64,000 nt of DNA, from NCBI RefSeq assembly GCF_026914265.1, contig NC_069124.1:72898402-72962401 (forward strand), read 5' to 3'. The notes beneath the pieces are model-generated. The model worked only from the letters and a program-made list of their open reading frames with translations, made no database searches and was not told the origin of the DNA. Shown in pieces: positions 41,570 to 54,446 of this stretch (position 1 is its first letter; each line of letters starts with the position of its first letter). The DNA comes from Mya arenaria (taxonomy: Eukaryota; Mollusca; Bivalvia; Myida; Myidae). The translations under genes were made by a program, and so were the position numbers.

Positions 41570-42245
41570 GAGATATATGCTGATGACCTAGACGGGAATA
41601 ATTTTCACAATCGCACCATTATCAGTGGTTTGTCAGTAGAAAACGTGAAAAGTCAAAAGGTCCTCGGGGTGCATGTTGATCAGACATTGTCATGGCATAC
41701 ATATGTTAAGATTGTAGTGAATAAGCTTAATTCAAAATTGGCACTTCTAAGAAGAAAAGCATATTATCTAACAGACGAGATGAAATTATTGTATTTATAA
41801 AATGAAAAACATGAAAAACAATCTTGACACTTTATTAAATTCACATTATATTAAAAAGTTCATTGTTTACATGAATTGTGTTAATGTACGTATATGGCAT
41901 TCTTGCAACAACTTGTAATGGATACTACCAAATATGTAAATGTTGAAAATATATTGATTGAATGTGGTTTTACTGAATATATCTACATTATTTACAGTAT
42001 GAAATTATTGTAATTTATAATCATCATATTAAACTGAGTTGTGTTTGTCGAAGAAATGTATGATAGTGATAGTGTGATTGTATGTTTTTTATGTTGCTTA
42101 ATATGTAACTTAGTATATGTTTTTTTGTAATACTTTTTGTGTGAAGGCCATGCTGGAAATAAGTAGAATGTCTGTAATGATTGTACACTTAGTATGTAAC
42201 CTTCGTTAAATAAAGTTGTTATTATTATTATTAATATTATTATTG
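41570..42245 (+). mobile_element. 3' relic of a non-LTR retrotransposon (LINE)
   Basis: Translated on the plus strand, 41573-41800 gives IYADDLDGNN (the reverse transcriptase YADD motif) and, after a shortened spacer, VKSQKVLGVHVDQTLSWHTY, KLNSKLALLRR and YLTDEMKLL, which is the thumb region of Jockey/I-like LINEs. YADD and the LGVHVD block are only about 25 codons apart, much closer than in intact elements, so an internal deletion is likely; the frame ends soon after. About 430 bp of 3' sequence follows, ending ATAAAGTTGTTATTATTATT, a typical microsatellite LINE tail. It is a dead, 5'-truncated copy. Confidence 0.75.
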
Positions 42246-42351
42246 TTCTTGACATTGGAATCATTCTTAGCTCATCTGAGCATAAAGGGCACATGTGGAG
42301 CTGTGAGGATTGTTGGATTTCTGATGTGTGTCCGTCGTTAACACTTGACTT

Positions 42352-42555
42352 TTCTAGAAACGTTTGAAATGACGTTGAAAGTGCGCATTGTCGTACATGC
42401 TCGTCAGTCTGACAAAAAGGCAAGAATATATGTTACGTCATACGACCAACCAATTTTCTGATTGTCCCTAATGACGGTGTTGTGCGTTGTCGTAACATAT
42501 ATTCCCGCCTTTAGTCGGGCCAAACGTTATTTCAAACGTTTTCGTAGAAAGATCA
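42352..42555. mobile_element. small foldback element
   Basis: TCTAGAAACGTTTGAAATGA + CGTT and AAGGCAAGAATATATGTTAC at the left face their reverse complements at the right (GTAACATATATTCCCGCCTT and AACGTTATTTCAAACGTTTT then CGTAGA). The centre is near 42455. No clear target-site duplication was seen. Confidence 0.65.
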
Positions 42556-42744
42556 ATGGGTTTGGTTCACATTTAAATAGAACTTACTAAATCTTTGTCA
42601 GAATCTACGTCTCAAAAAGTCTAGTTCAAAGCTTGGTTAATTGGAAACTAAGTCCGATCTTGATGAAACTTTATCAACCACTATTGTACTAGTATGTGTT
42701 TGAATTGGGGGTTTTATTCGGCGAAAGTGTGCTTTTTTGTCACA

Positions 42745-42840
42745 GAAGAAAGTCCTGTTTATGCGTTGAAAATCACCGCATAAACGTGGTCAATTTCGTG
42801 TATGCGTCGATGCTGTTATGTGGCGTTACAGTGCCACCCC
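42745..42840 (-). repeat. CGCCGCATAAACG repeat, right copy (inverted)
   Basis: Read on the minus strand: GGCACTGTAACGCCACATAA + CAGCATCGACGCATACACG, then CGTTTATGCGGTGATTTTCA + ACGCATAAACAGG. It is the inverted partner of 40695-40800. Confidence 0.75.
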
Positions 42841-43146
42841 AGTTTGCCGAGAAATGGGTTTATGGGGAAATAAAAACACCTTATTAGTGTTAACATATTT
42901 TGGTGCATGACGAAACATTTAAACAATATATGACGAAGAAAAACAGCAAAGAAACAGAAACAATGTAATGTAACAAAGCTGACGTTTTAACTCAAAACAC
43001 TGAATTGATACCTTAATAAGTAAAACGCTGAAACCAATGTTTGACGCCCGTAACCAGCCCGCTCGCCCAACGACATTCTTATTCTAATAACCTTTTTTTC
43101 ATTGAAAATTTGGTTAATGAGTCGACAATATTACATGACCACATCA

Positions 43147-43200
<54 letters not shown>
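43147..43200. repeat. (TA)n microsatellite
   Basis: A pure TA run of about 54 bp. Confidence 0.97.
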
Positions 43201-43201
<1 letters not shown>

Positions 43202-43670
43202 ATAAGCGTTCATATAAAAGGTGTTGCAAACGTAGACACAGGGGCCGCAACCGCGGTCAGTTATGGCTAAAATATTATCGTAGCCGGTGCCTCATGATTG
43301 ATTTGGCCGCCGTTCCTGTCCTTACTCTACAACCTTCCCCTGTCTGTGACGCAAGGCATTGCCTATCATTGCTAAAAAAACATTTTGAAAAGCAACACTT
43401 TAGCTGAGAGTTATTTTAGTGGTATAATTGACAGATTATCGAAGTTGTTAATAAGTTTGACTATTTAGGTCCTGGGATAGCCTTCATGTAGAGTATAAAT
43501 TAAATTTTGAATTGAACCATAAGCATTTGATTTCAAAAGCCCGTTAGGCTATGAATGCCTTATCATATAAATGTAAAGGATTTGACCTAAAGCCTAAATA
43601 TTATGTCAATTGTTCGATTACTTTATTAGTTTTAAATTAGTATTGAATTGTAAATGTGCAATATACTGAC

Positions 43671-43673
<3 letters not shown>

Positions 43674-43738
<65 letters not shown>
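43674..43738. repeat. (TA)n microsatellite
   Basis: A pure TA run of about 65 bp. Confidence 0.97.
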
Positions 43739-43745
<7 letters not shown>

Positions 43746-44458
43746 ATTGGTGTGTCACAATTACAGTTACATCAGTGAACTTTTTTTCATTTTAAAAAAT
43801 GCCTTTCATGCTTGACCTGTCATGGTACTTTGGACATCTGAAAGAGCCACTGGGGGTTATTCCGAAATAATTAAGCTTATGAACAATCTGAATTGCATAT
43901 CCGTTATTACAATAAAAAGATACACGAGTCTTCCTCCTTTACTAAAAACATGGGTTTTTTTTCAGTATGAGCAACTACTATTCAACGTTCGCAATACTCT
44001 GATAACGATTAAGTATCTTTTGCAATTCTACCGTAGTTTTAGCAAATAGAACAGTATCATCAGCATACAGTAAAAAAACGTCAAAACCTTTTTTCACAGT
44101 AAAATATAGATTTATTATTGATATTTCTTAATATGAGGTCGCCTTATAACATGCAAGGTATCAATTTGTTAAAGTTAATAAAATAACATGTTCAACTGTC
44201 GTCCAAAATTGTTATTCCTCCTATAATCGTGTTTTGCATGTCCTGTGCACTCAGGAAAAAAACTTTGTGAGTATTCTCCTAGCGATTGAATCACTAGTCA
44301 TGACACCAAAAGGAATGAAAACACACTTAAACATGTCAACAGATCAAATATGTTTTAAATGGTTACTACATTAAACATGTTTTGTTTGTCCGATTTTTTG
44401 GTGTTTTTCTTCCGTAACGCCATTCACTTGGTCAGTTTTTATATGAAAAGAGGATATA

Positions 44459-44500
<42 letters not shown>

Positions 44501-44502
44501 TA
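44459..44502. repeat. (ATT)n microsatellite
   Basis: About 14 ATT units. Confidence 0.97.
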
Positions 44503-45224
44503 CTTACTGAGCAAAAAGACACCATTAATGAAATACAATAATGCACAAATTTAAAGAAATCAGTTAAATTTTAAAAACTAAATTCCTCCGTAAAGTTATA
44601 CTTCTGTAGCAATATCAATGTCATCAGCACAGCATTTATGAAAATAATGTTAGGCAATCTAACCCAATATGGTTCTAGGGGAGAGGCTTTAGTGTCCCCT
44701 ATATACAAATACCCGGTCTTCTGGGGTCATATCTTCCTCATCTGGCTGAAAGTTTTGTTCAGTTTTGTTTTATTATTCTTTCATTTTACCAATGCCCTTT
44801 CTGTGCATTCAGTCACTATATTTAAAAGTATTCAACTGCGCAACTATCCAAAAGTAAAATAAGCGACTTATGCATTTGTTTTTGGATGTACTAGCTTTAA
44901 CTTGGGACATTCTTTTACATGTCATTGATGTGTGTTTCGAATTTATTATTACTATAAAACAATTCACTTCTTGAGAATTCACCACTTTCATCGTTCCTGG
45001 CGATGAAAAATGGGTGGTGTACAATATTAGGGTCTGTTGCTTTTAGGGCCACCTACTATCGAGGTCAAGGTCGCTGCTACTCCTTCATCTGTTATCTGTA
45101 ACCGCTTAATCCTCGAACCAGAAAATAGAAAGTTGGTACACCTAATTGGATTGCAGTTATGTCCCTTGGTTTACATATGGAGGTCACATACTACTTAATA
45201 AATTCCTTATATGCTCTATAGACA

Positions 45225-45410
45225 ATTGACCAATTTGCACGAGAAATAACACTGAATTCTAGTGCTTCACGACCCAAACATCATATATGGGGAGAAAGTA
45301 CCGCATGTGTACTAAAGTTTAAACAACGGTAGAAAGAGAATTAGGTTTCTTGTAAGAAAACTAAATTTGTTGAACGTAACCACTGTGTATTCGATAAAGT
45401 GACCAAATCC

Positions 45411-45441
<31 letters not shown>

Positions 45442-45545
45442 GCGCGTGTGTGTGTGTGCAAACACTTCGATGAAAACGTAATGAAAAAAGTAGATCAAGC
45501 ATGTTCAACATGTTTTTGAAATCACAAACCAGTCAGCTTCATGCT
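45225..45545. repeat. dispersed ~300-bp repeat, copy 1 of 2
   Basis: Matches 49586-49885 in the same orientation: ACAATTGACCAATTTGCACG, GCTTCACGACCC, ATGGGGAGAAAGT, TTAAACA, AAGAAAACTAAA, TTAACCACTGTGCATTCGAT-like and AAAAGTAGATCAAGCATG. The GT/GC microsatellite at 45413-45458 lies inside copy 1 only. Confidence 0.75.
45413..45458. repeat. (GT)n(GC)n(GT)n microsatellite
   Basis: GTGTGT passing into GCGCGC and back to GTGTGT, an alternating purine-pyrimidine tract of about 46 bp. Confidence 0.95.
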
Positions 45546-45633
45546 TGAGATGGTTTAAACATGTAATATAAAAGCCACATACATGTATTTGTATCCGATT
45601 GGCACCATAATGATATAAATTATATTCCTGTAA

Positions 45634-45639
45634 TTTATT
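45634..45639 (-). promoter_or_regulatory. polyadenylation signal of ALDH1 copy A
   Basis: TTTATT on the plus strand (AATAAA on the minus) lies about 135 bp past the ALDH1-A stop codon. Confidence 0.4.
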
Positions 45640-45773
45640 GAACTTGAACAAATGAGTTCAAAATTATATGTTTCTATACATATTCAAATAAACACTTTCG
45701 ATAGTCATCATAACAACCTTTTCTCAGTCCGGAGTGTCACAGAGATATGGCAGAGATATTTCAGGTGCTTAGT

Positions 45774-48700
45774 CTACAGCTTCGTCTGGGTCTTGATTAT
45801 TACCTGAAAAAAAATGTTGAAGGGTACATACACTGATAATTCATAGTTGTAACCGGTAAAACATTATATATTCTAAGAACTAATAGAAGAGTTAAAAGGT
45901 TATTAAACACCTTAAGAAATACTTTTGCCCATTTTTATTGAAAGTAGTTCTACTCACGTTCTTGACCTCCGAATACTGGGAGAGCCCGTACTCGCCCCTG
46001 GAACAACAGGGTCAATCGGATTAACATGCATGTTATTAATTCATTATTGTCGCCGAAAAGCGACTGGGATAATTATAGTAATGGTAGGCGTATGTGCGTG
46101 TGCGCGTATTTGCGACCGGACAATCTTGTCCGGAGTACAACCAGAAAAGTGTTTGAGGTATATATACTTCAAATTTCATACACAGAAAGATCTTAAAAAG
46201 GAGAAATGCAGCACACAAGAATCACTGTAGTATGTTTTTGTAATTTTCATTTGTTGGTTTTCATTATAATTGTTTTTGGTCGGAGCTTAACTGTAAAGAT
46301 AGTTAAGGTACTGCCTTCATATTTCATAGACAGATATATTTATTTGAGGAAACGGACAGTGCGTGGAAACCATAATTTTTGGCTGTAGTTTGTATTGCCC
46401 TTGATTGATTTTCATATTTTAATCCGGAACATAACTTGAAATGTTTTGACTCCAAACTTCATTTACAGATATATCTCATTAAGAAAGGTACAATGTGAAG
46501 AAACAATAACTCTGGCTGCGGTATTTTGTTGTTATTACGCTTTGTTGATTTTATTTACTTTTTTTGTCCGGAGCGTTACTCGAAAAGTATTTTGAGGTAT
46601 TACCTTCAAACAAGGTGTACATATGATCTCCTTTTGAAAAAGTAAAGTGTCCATAACTCCAGCTGCAGCATTATTTTAGTAAGTGCCTTTTGTTGACGTA
46701 AGGCGAAGTTGCTATTGTTTTTAATTCGGCGGGAGTTATGGCAGTCTATGACTGCTCTTTTTTAAATATCTTTTGAATAATGTCATTAACATTATAATAC
46801 ATGTCTGAATCGGACTTAACGTTCACAAAACACACACGACTTTAGGCATTGACCAGATATTAGAAAGGTTCTTTACTTACATTTCTCTGCCTACACCGGA
46901 CATCTTGAAGCCTCCGAAAGGAGCCGCAGGGGAAACGAAGTGGTAAAAGTTCACCCTAGAGACGAACAGAAAATATGTCAAACCAAAGATTTAAGATTTA
47001 ATACCTGGCTTTTGATTAAATGAATGTTATATTTATATTGTATTACTACATTAACTTGATTTTGTCTTTGAAAAACAAGACATTTCCCGCCAGGAACCTG
47101 TAAAAGGTCAACCATTGGTTTAAACCGACCGTCGCCATTCTGTAATGTGTGTCATATGCTTCATTTAATACACCAGTCGAATTTTCTACTTACCAGACAG
47201 TTCCTGCCTCAACTCTACTGGTAAAGGTCAATGCCGTGTCAAGGTTCTCGGTAAAACAAGCAGCCGCCAGCCCGTACGGAGTGTCATTGGCCCGGGCTAT
47301 GACCTCTTCCATGTCCTTGAACTTGATGATCTGCTGTACCGGGCCGAAGATCTAGCGAAATGAAAAGCAAAATTCCTCTGAGCTGGTGATTTCCTCTTCA
47401 ACACTTGAAGGACAATACACGGAAACGAAAAGTGACCATTGGTAACTAGTAAACACTGAAATCACTAGATCCACATGTGATCATAGTCAATATTATGAAT
47501 TGTGGTACATGACGCTATGAAACGACTTCTAAAGAGTAACTTACCTCTTCCTTGGCTATCCTCATGTTGTCTGTGACGTTGGAGAAGACTGTGGGCTGGA
47601 TGAAGTAGCCCTCGTTCCCCAACCGGGCCCCGCCACACTCAAGCTTCGCACCCTCCTGCTTGCCACTCTCAATCATCCCAAGAATTTTATCGAACTGTTC
47701 CTCGTTTACCTTAACAATATGTATTACATTGAACACAAATGATACCGAAAAAAGCTACCACGTCTTCAATTTTAAGGTTGACATTAAAACTGATGTCAAC
47801 TACTCTGAAACTTTGCCAGAAAACAAAGCTTTTCCTTACATACTCGTTGCTTCGTGTGTTTGTATGTAAGAACGTATGCAGTAATATACCTGTGGTCCAC
47901 TTTCAATTGTAACATCAAATGGGTCTCCGACGGTTTTCGCCTTTGCACGTGCAGTAGCCTTCTTGACGAACTCGTCATAGATGTCCTCCTGCACAAACGT
48001 CCTAGAACCGGCCGTGCACACCTGACCCATGTTGTAAAACAAAGCCATGTGTGCGAATTCCACAGCCATGTCCACTGAAATAAAACACACCAGTGTGTTA
48101 TCTCAAAATAAATCAATATATAAAATTTATTATATATATTCTCAGAGTAGGATTGAATCGGTTCCAGATATAAAGCCCCTCATCCAATACGACAAGCCAT
48201 AAATGAGTTTTTACCCTGCAAAATAAACACACAAACTTACAGTTTGCGTCCTTGAAGACGACAAGCGGACTTTTTCCCCCGAGCTCTAGAGTTACTCGTT
48301 TCAGGTTGGATTTCGCTGCGCCTTCCATAATGAGTTTACCGACCTGAAATTACAAAGCAGCTTCTGAATTTATTTTAATGCAGACAGTTGCAAAAAGTAT
48401 ACTAGTAATAGATAAGAGATCGGTTAACAAAGATAACATGAACTAGTTTTCCCGGTTGTACGGCCAGTCCACACGCGCAAGGCACCTGTAATTGGGTCAA
48501 TCCCTTCCTACACGCAACCATCCAAACCTTTGCCAGGCCACTGTCCTGACAATATCAGCACATGCCACATTTTACAAATGTTAATTGAATACTTCATTAA
48601 AAACATGCCAAAAAACAACAACATTTATAATAGATTATATGCACATTGAACATTTACAAGATGGAACTCACTCACAGTTTAAGTGCGGCTCAGCCTTCTA

Positions 48701-51700
48701 AATTGCAGATAGTTTTGAGAGCACCTTATTTCCTTTGGAAGCCTGTTCCAAACCTGTGTGGCCTCCAAGCGAAAATAATTCATCGCATATTAAGTTGTTC
48801 TTACTGAGGCACATTTACATATGCATTACTTGTCCTAAAAACATATAATGGTAAGATACCGTACATACAAAACGCTGCTTACATTTTATTTTGGCAATTG
48901 AACAAGATGAAGACAAGTTCACAAGTTGATGTGTAATCATTTAAAACAGTTGTAAAAGCTACGTTTGGATTTTGTTACGCCCCCACTTATTGGGGAAGGC
49001 ATATACATTTGCCCTTGTTGTATGTGTGTCCGTCCTTACGGCCTTGCGTCCGTCCGTGGTTCCGTCCGTAAGTATTATGCGAACTTGTATCACTTAAAAC
49101 TCAAAAACTAGTCGACCTAGAGTCTTGAAACCTTAGGGGAATGTTGTTGGGATGATGAAGTTGTGAACCTGAGGTTTCGTTTGCAGCTGCACATATTAAG
49201 GGGAGAGTTATGGCCCTTCAATTACCATAAATTGGCATTTTGCAAACATGTGTCAATCAAAACTCAAAAACTATATGACATAGAGTCGAAAAAATACGGT
49301 AATGTTGTTGGGGTGAAGAAAGTTGAATTGTATCTTATGAAATATTAAAAGACAATAAGATAAGTATTAAAAAATGCTTAAAAGTCCTCGAAAAATATCC
49401 AGTTGCTCAGCTGTTTTTTCCATCGAGCAACAACAATCATGGAACTAAAAGTTGCAACAGTGCAAACGTTGTTGTTGTCTAAAACGTGTATAAAATATCA
49501 ATATTTTGACTAAATGCTTGATTTGTTAGCATATTTCATAACATTTTCGAATTAAAGGTTATAGAGCACTAAACAAATTTTCTATATATTCTTCAGTAAA
49601 CTGACCGATTTGCACGCAAAGTAAAAGTGATTTCTAAAGCTTCACGACCCCGAATATCAAACATGGAATGAAAGTTCTACTTATGTGCTTAACACTTAAA
49701 CATTAGAAAGTTGTGTTTCATATAAGAAAACTAAAATTAGTCTAACTTAACCACTGTGCATTCGATAAAGTAACGCCATCCCGTGTATGAGCACAAACAA
49801 TGCGGTGAAAATATTGACAAAAAGGTAGATCAATTAGATCCAGCATGTTTGGAGCTTTTTTTAAACCACAAACCATTTAAAACGTACAAAGATGGAAAGT
49901 TACCAAGGATCTGATATGGGATTACCATGATTTGATTCACTGTTATTTGTTATTAAAAAAAAACATGCTACACTGAGTAGTCAGTTAGGAAATGGTATTA
50001 TTTGCCCATTATTTGAAGTTGGTAGGATTCCATGTGAAAATGTTCTATATAAATGTGATCGAACGTATCTTTCTGTTTGTATAAATAAATGAATATTATA
50101 AAAAGAATACGAACCTCAGTAGATCCTGTGAATGCGACCTTTCTTACATCTTGATGGTTTGTAATGGCGGCTCCTGCCGTAGGACCATAGCCGGGAACCA
50201 CATTCAGAACGCCGGGCGGGAAACCAGCCTGTACAATGATACTGTATCATTGCCTTTTTATTATACAAACAAATGAGAAAGATGGAAGTTCTGACATTAG
50301 TTACTTTTTTATTATATACAAAACAAGTAGATCTACATCTATGTACCTCCTTAGCCAGTGAGGCCAGATAGAGGGCAGTCAGCGGCGTCTGTTCCGCGGG
50401 CTTAACAACCACCGTGTTTCCACAAGCAAGGGCCGGGGCAATCTTCCATGACATCATGTTCAATGGAAAATTCCACTGGAAGAAGTGAAAGTTAGTAAAG
50501 CAATGATCCAAATTAAGATAATAGAAGTAAAGCATTTTCTTACCACAAGATTAGTGTAGTATGTATATTAATTAACCAATGCTATGGATAAACTACTTCA
50601 GTAATTGTTCTATTAAAATATGATCGAGAGCATGTCATCGCCTTAAGAAATAGAAATGCTCAAAAAGGATGTTCTTAAATCATTCATATTTTCATATTAC
50701 ACATTTTTAATAGTCATTGGATATTAAGATACAAACAGTTTGTTAATTTCACCAAATTGGTATATTTAAATGTACTTGGATTATAATTTGATATTGTTTA
50801 CGACCAATCGAGTGACAGATTAATTCACATAGCGTATTAACAACGTTGCTTGCAAATGAATACTTAACAACATTTAATAAGAATATAGTAAAATCAATAT
50901 TTTGCCATAAACTGCAAAATTGCAGGTATATAATTCTGGTATTCATACAGTAAGTTATCTTTCTGTTTACAATCTGTGACCGAGCGCCTTGTAAATATCG
51001 CTAATATAGCATTTATCAACATTTGAAGGTCAAGCTTGACTTATATCATTATGTATACTGTGTCAAAACTGATTAAAACGACATAAACGCCATTCTGTTT
51101 TCATTTCTTTTTCTGTATTGATAGTGGTCGCCTTGATAAAGCCCTTGTTAGGAGGCAGTGCCTACGGGTATGATCTGTCCGCAAACTCCAACTGGCTCAT
51201 GTCGAGTGTAGCAGAAGAACGTGCCATCTGCAAAATGAGTAAAACAAACTAGAACACCTTGACGCAGACAATATTCTTGTATAATACAGTGTTTTATATA
51301 ATAACAATGTTTTCTGAGAACTAGAAAGAGTCACGAACCTATAGGGATGGTCTTGCCGGTGACCTTGTCTGTCCAGCCGGCGTAGTACCGGAGTGTGACC
51401 ATGGCGGCATTCACGTCCACGTTGAAAGACTCTCGATACGGCTTCCCATTGTCAAGCGTCTCCAGGCTCTGCCAGGGGTGACAAATCACTTAATCGGATA
51501 TCTAGCACTAGTGCTCGTATAAATAGCCTTTATATTTAATGGTATTTTTTAAATACTAAATGGTCACTATTAAAGTTAGAATTAAGTTACACAATGTAAA
51601 TAAGCAGGTGTTTAATATTGTTCTCGCATGTTATGACGTAATCAACCCCACGTACAGCCAAGTACACATGATCCCTTTCAATGAGGTCGGCGAGTTTGTT

Positions 51701-53232
51701 AAGGAGCCGCCCCCGCTGGCTGGCGTCCATGGAGCGCCAGGGCGAGCCGTGTTGGATGGCCGCCTTCGCCGCCGCAACCGCCTTGTCCACATCAGCCTAC
51801 GGAGAAAAACCTGAATTAGTCAAGCATTGACACTCGGTAGATGGCCTGTGTATAATTTAATGAAACAATATTTATTTCAAAGCAAGATATAGAATTATAC
51901 ATTCAAACAGTAAAAAAATACTTACTTATATGTATATCAAAGATATACAGTGTTTACTGCAAACACATGAAAACTATTCTCAATTGACTGAGCACATGTT
52001 GAATACTTGAAGTGACACTCTTATTCAAAATCAATACATACACATGTATAACAAACAACAATATTCCTTTAACTACTTGCTAAATAATGCATTTATGGAA
52101 AATATTAATTACTGGTAACAAGATTGTAACCGTGTATTTAATTGCAGAAAGCGCAAATATATTAAATGATTGGTGAATGTTAAAAGAATTACTGTGATCT
52201 ACTATAGGGTAGCAATACCAGGTTTTATGCGCATTTCTTTCAAATTGAACTAGGTTTCCTTCATAAGAATCATTGTTTTCGACATTTATTCATCCTTTTT
52301 GGATTATTAAAACAATATCATTAGTTGTGGTAAATCTGATTTGGGAGTAAGAGTGCATCTTTAATGATATAAATGGAGACTAAGTAAAGCAGACTTGAAG
52401 ATAATTTTTCAGTGTTTCGCTTCCTAATGGACAAACGTCGAGCACAATAAACGAAACGGGCATTATGGGTGAATAATATGTTAACTAGCAATTTCTGATT
52501 TTTGTTTTATCCGCGCGTTTTGTGTACTATTCTAACCTTGTCTCCCTCCTGTACGTCGCATATCTTCTTGCCGTTGGTCGGGTTGATGGTCGGGAACGTC
52601 TTCCCGCTCGCAGAGTTCACCCACTCGTTGTTGATGAAAATCTGCAAGCATTGTTGTTGCTTCAAGAATCAAACCTGGCCAATTGATGTTATTAAAAAAT
52701 CGAAATGTAATATGGATGAAGCATTATTGTTCCTTCAATTGCTGTATAATGAGATATGAACATACATGTCTCTCTACGCGGAATGTAGCCTACATTCCGC
52801 GTAGAGTGTTCATATCAACAAATGATTTGATATCTTAAGCATATACATGGTTAGAATTAAGACAAGAACAGTTAATATATAGAACATTAGTGGTTCATAA
52901 ATTAGAATGCGAATGACGCACATGATAGTGTACTTTATCAAACAAAAGCAAACAGTAAGAGTAGCTATAAGAGTTTTATATTATTCGACCAGCCACTTTT
53001 TCTGTTTGTAAAGCAATATCTTGAGACCTCTGGCTTTTTAGTTATGAGGTAGCTTAAACTAATATAAACCTCTGCATTTTGCAAGTCACAACTGCCAAAA
53101 GGCTTCAAAATGGTAAAAAGGTACTTGATTAGTAATGTTAAACTCTATAACAGTCCGTTTCCTGAGTCTGACCTGCGTGTATTTGATGTCCGGGTTCACG
53201 ATTGGCGCGGGTGGTGGTGGTTGAGAGGCCAT
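45774..53232 (-). CDS. ALDH1: ALDH1-type cytosolic aldehyde dehydrogenase, copy A
   Basis: NAD-dependent oxidation of aldehydes, possibly retinal, to acids in the cytosol as a tetramer. Fourteen exons: 53232-53173, 52641-52537, 51796-51656, 51468-51339, 51227-51166, 50475-50347, 50228-50115, 48343-48241, 48074-47890, 47709-47545, 47351-47194, 46955-46881, 45997-45958 and 45803-45774. All phases agree and give 498 residues (human ALDH1A1: 501). The start [20 protein letters not shown] lacks a mitochondrial presequence, which favours ALDH1 over ALDH2. Catalytic residues are present: Asn168 (WNFP), Glu267 (LELGGKSP) and Cys301 (GQVCTAGSR). [35 protein letters not shown] and PFGGFKMSG are all present. 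The last two exons are very small (40 and 30 nt) and end in VIIKTQTKL. Copy B lies 4.4 kb upstream in the same orientation. Retinal specificity is not proven by sequence. Confidence 0.95.
46115..46720. repeat. ~165-bp tandem repeat in an ALDH1-A intron, about 4 copies
   Basis: TTGTCCGGAG(C/T)..., followed by GTTTGAGGTA...CTTCA, ACAGATATATCTC and AATAACTCTGGCTGC, recurs near 46127, 46285, 46420 and 46566. Confidence 0.8.
48985..49345. repeat. diverged ~160-bp tandem repeat in an ALDH1-A intron
   Basis: Two units share AACTTGTATCACTTAAAACTCAAAAACTA, GACCTAGAGTC, AATGTTGTTGGG and GAAGTTG, at about 49082 and 49242. They are preceded by the GTCCGTCC-rich leader common to this bivalve repeat type. 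Confidence 0.65.
49586..49885. repeat. dispersed ~300-bp repeat, copy 2 of 2 (ALDH1-A intron 7)
   Basis: Partner of 45225-45545, same orientation. It lacks the GT microsatellite. Confidence 0.75.
52754..52815. repeat. near-perfect palindrome in ALDH1-A intron 1
   Basis: CTCTACGCGGAATGTAG (52772-52788) and its exact reverse complement (52790-52806) are separated by one base. The outer ATATGAACA (52754-52762) and TGTTCATAT (52807-52815) also pair, with nine extra bases on the left. It would form a strong hairpin and could be a remnant of a foldback element. Confidence 0.9.
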
Positions 53233-53537
53233 TGTTGGTTCCTGGACTCTGCTCGTCTGTAGTAAAACACACCCATACATACATGTATTCTTAACACTTC
53301 AATATAGAGACGACATATATTATATTCCAAGAAATGAATGTGTATTATGAATTATAAATATGAATATTGACCTAACGTTTTTGTTAAAAAAAAAATAAAA
53401 AAAAATAAAAATACCTTTTCGAATGGGCTACTGAACTACCCGAGTGGCTAGCTGGTACTGAACAATCGTGAAAGTGCATCCTCGAGATAAGATACAACAA
53501 GATATACTGAGGTCAAATGTTTACGACAGGCAAGTAC

Positions 53538-54000
53538 GGGCAGTAATGTCAGGTGCGTCCATGCTTCCCGGTTCATTGTTTTGAGTGATAAACGTCCTCG
53601 ATTCGGTGAGTATTACCACTGTTTTCTATATGTTTCAACGATAATTTTTAGAAACGACCTTGTGCACCGAATAAAGGGCAATTGCTCGTTTACGAAGACG
53701 CTTGTTTTAGATCAAAATAATGTCTGTATTAAAATATCTCGTGAAAACAATGTACGTTCTTACTAGGCTTCCCGACTCACTCAATGCATTTTTTTTCTTC
53801 AAAACAACTATTTAATATCGTTCTCTTGCGTACAAACCCCACCCGATGCTTTGTTTAGGTTAATAACAGTATTGCTATTGTTTTCCGAATGCAGACAGCA
53901 AATTTTGGAGTTAAATCGGCTCATTTACGAAAATGCTTGCATGTTCATTCTGTACATTTTAGAACCTAGGTTCATACCAAATCTGGAAGATCTATGGCAC
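53538..54000. repeat. left arm of a long inverted duplication
   Basis: GGGCAGTAATGTCAGGTGCG at 53538 is the reverse complement of the sequence ending at 55580; the match continues through TCGTTTCTAAAAATTATCGT and GGTGCACAAGGTCG (right arm reading). CCAAATCTGGAAGATC at 53977 pairs with 55417-55432. The left arm carries about 240 extra bases (53690-53925), including a second diverged version of the GCTCGTTTACGAAGACGCTTG segment. Confidence 0.8.
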
Positions 54001-54140
54001 ATAAAAATAACGAATAAAAGGCGTCGATTTTTTCTAAAATTCATGTATATGTTCTAAAGCACGTCTAAGAAGGGCAATTTTGTTCCCGTGATAAATTACC
54101 CCATAATTATATGCTACGTCGGAAGGCAACTTTTTGCTTA

Positions 54141-54446
54141 AAATGAAGACTTAAAGGATAACATAAAACATAAGGAGTCCCGCCTTCGTTGGTTTACCGG
54201 AGTTTGATTAGGTGATTAGTTTCAACAAACACTTCGACAAACCTGTTTCTAAAATAATGTTTTGACTGTGCTCCGTCAGACGGCCGTATTGTGAAAAATT
54301 TTGTCGAAGTGTTTTAAGAAACTAAACTCTCAATCAAACACTGGTAAACGACCCAATGCGGGGCTCCGTTAGCGGCGTAGACTGCGCTATATTTCATTTA
54401 AAATGGTGAAGAAGTAGGAAAGTTATCTTTGTTTAAAGTCTTCATT
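54141..54446. mobile_element. foldback element between the inverted arms
   Basis: The ends AATGAAGACTTAAAGGATAAC and (right, reversed) AATGAAGACTTTAAACAAAGATAAC are inverted. The inner arms GGTTTACCGGAGTTTGATTA and CGTTTACCAGTGTTTGATTG pair over about 70 bp. The structure fits a MITE. Confidence 0.65.

Noticed and set aside
45774-45803. Peroxisomal targeting signal on ALDH1 (ends TKL / QKL)
   Set aside because: Neither fits the [SAC][KRH][LM] consensus well; the family is cytosolic and ends in similar basic tails.
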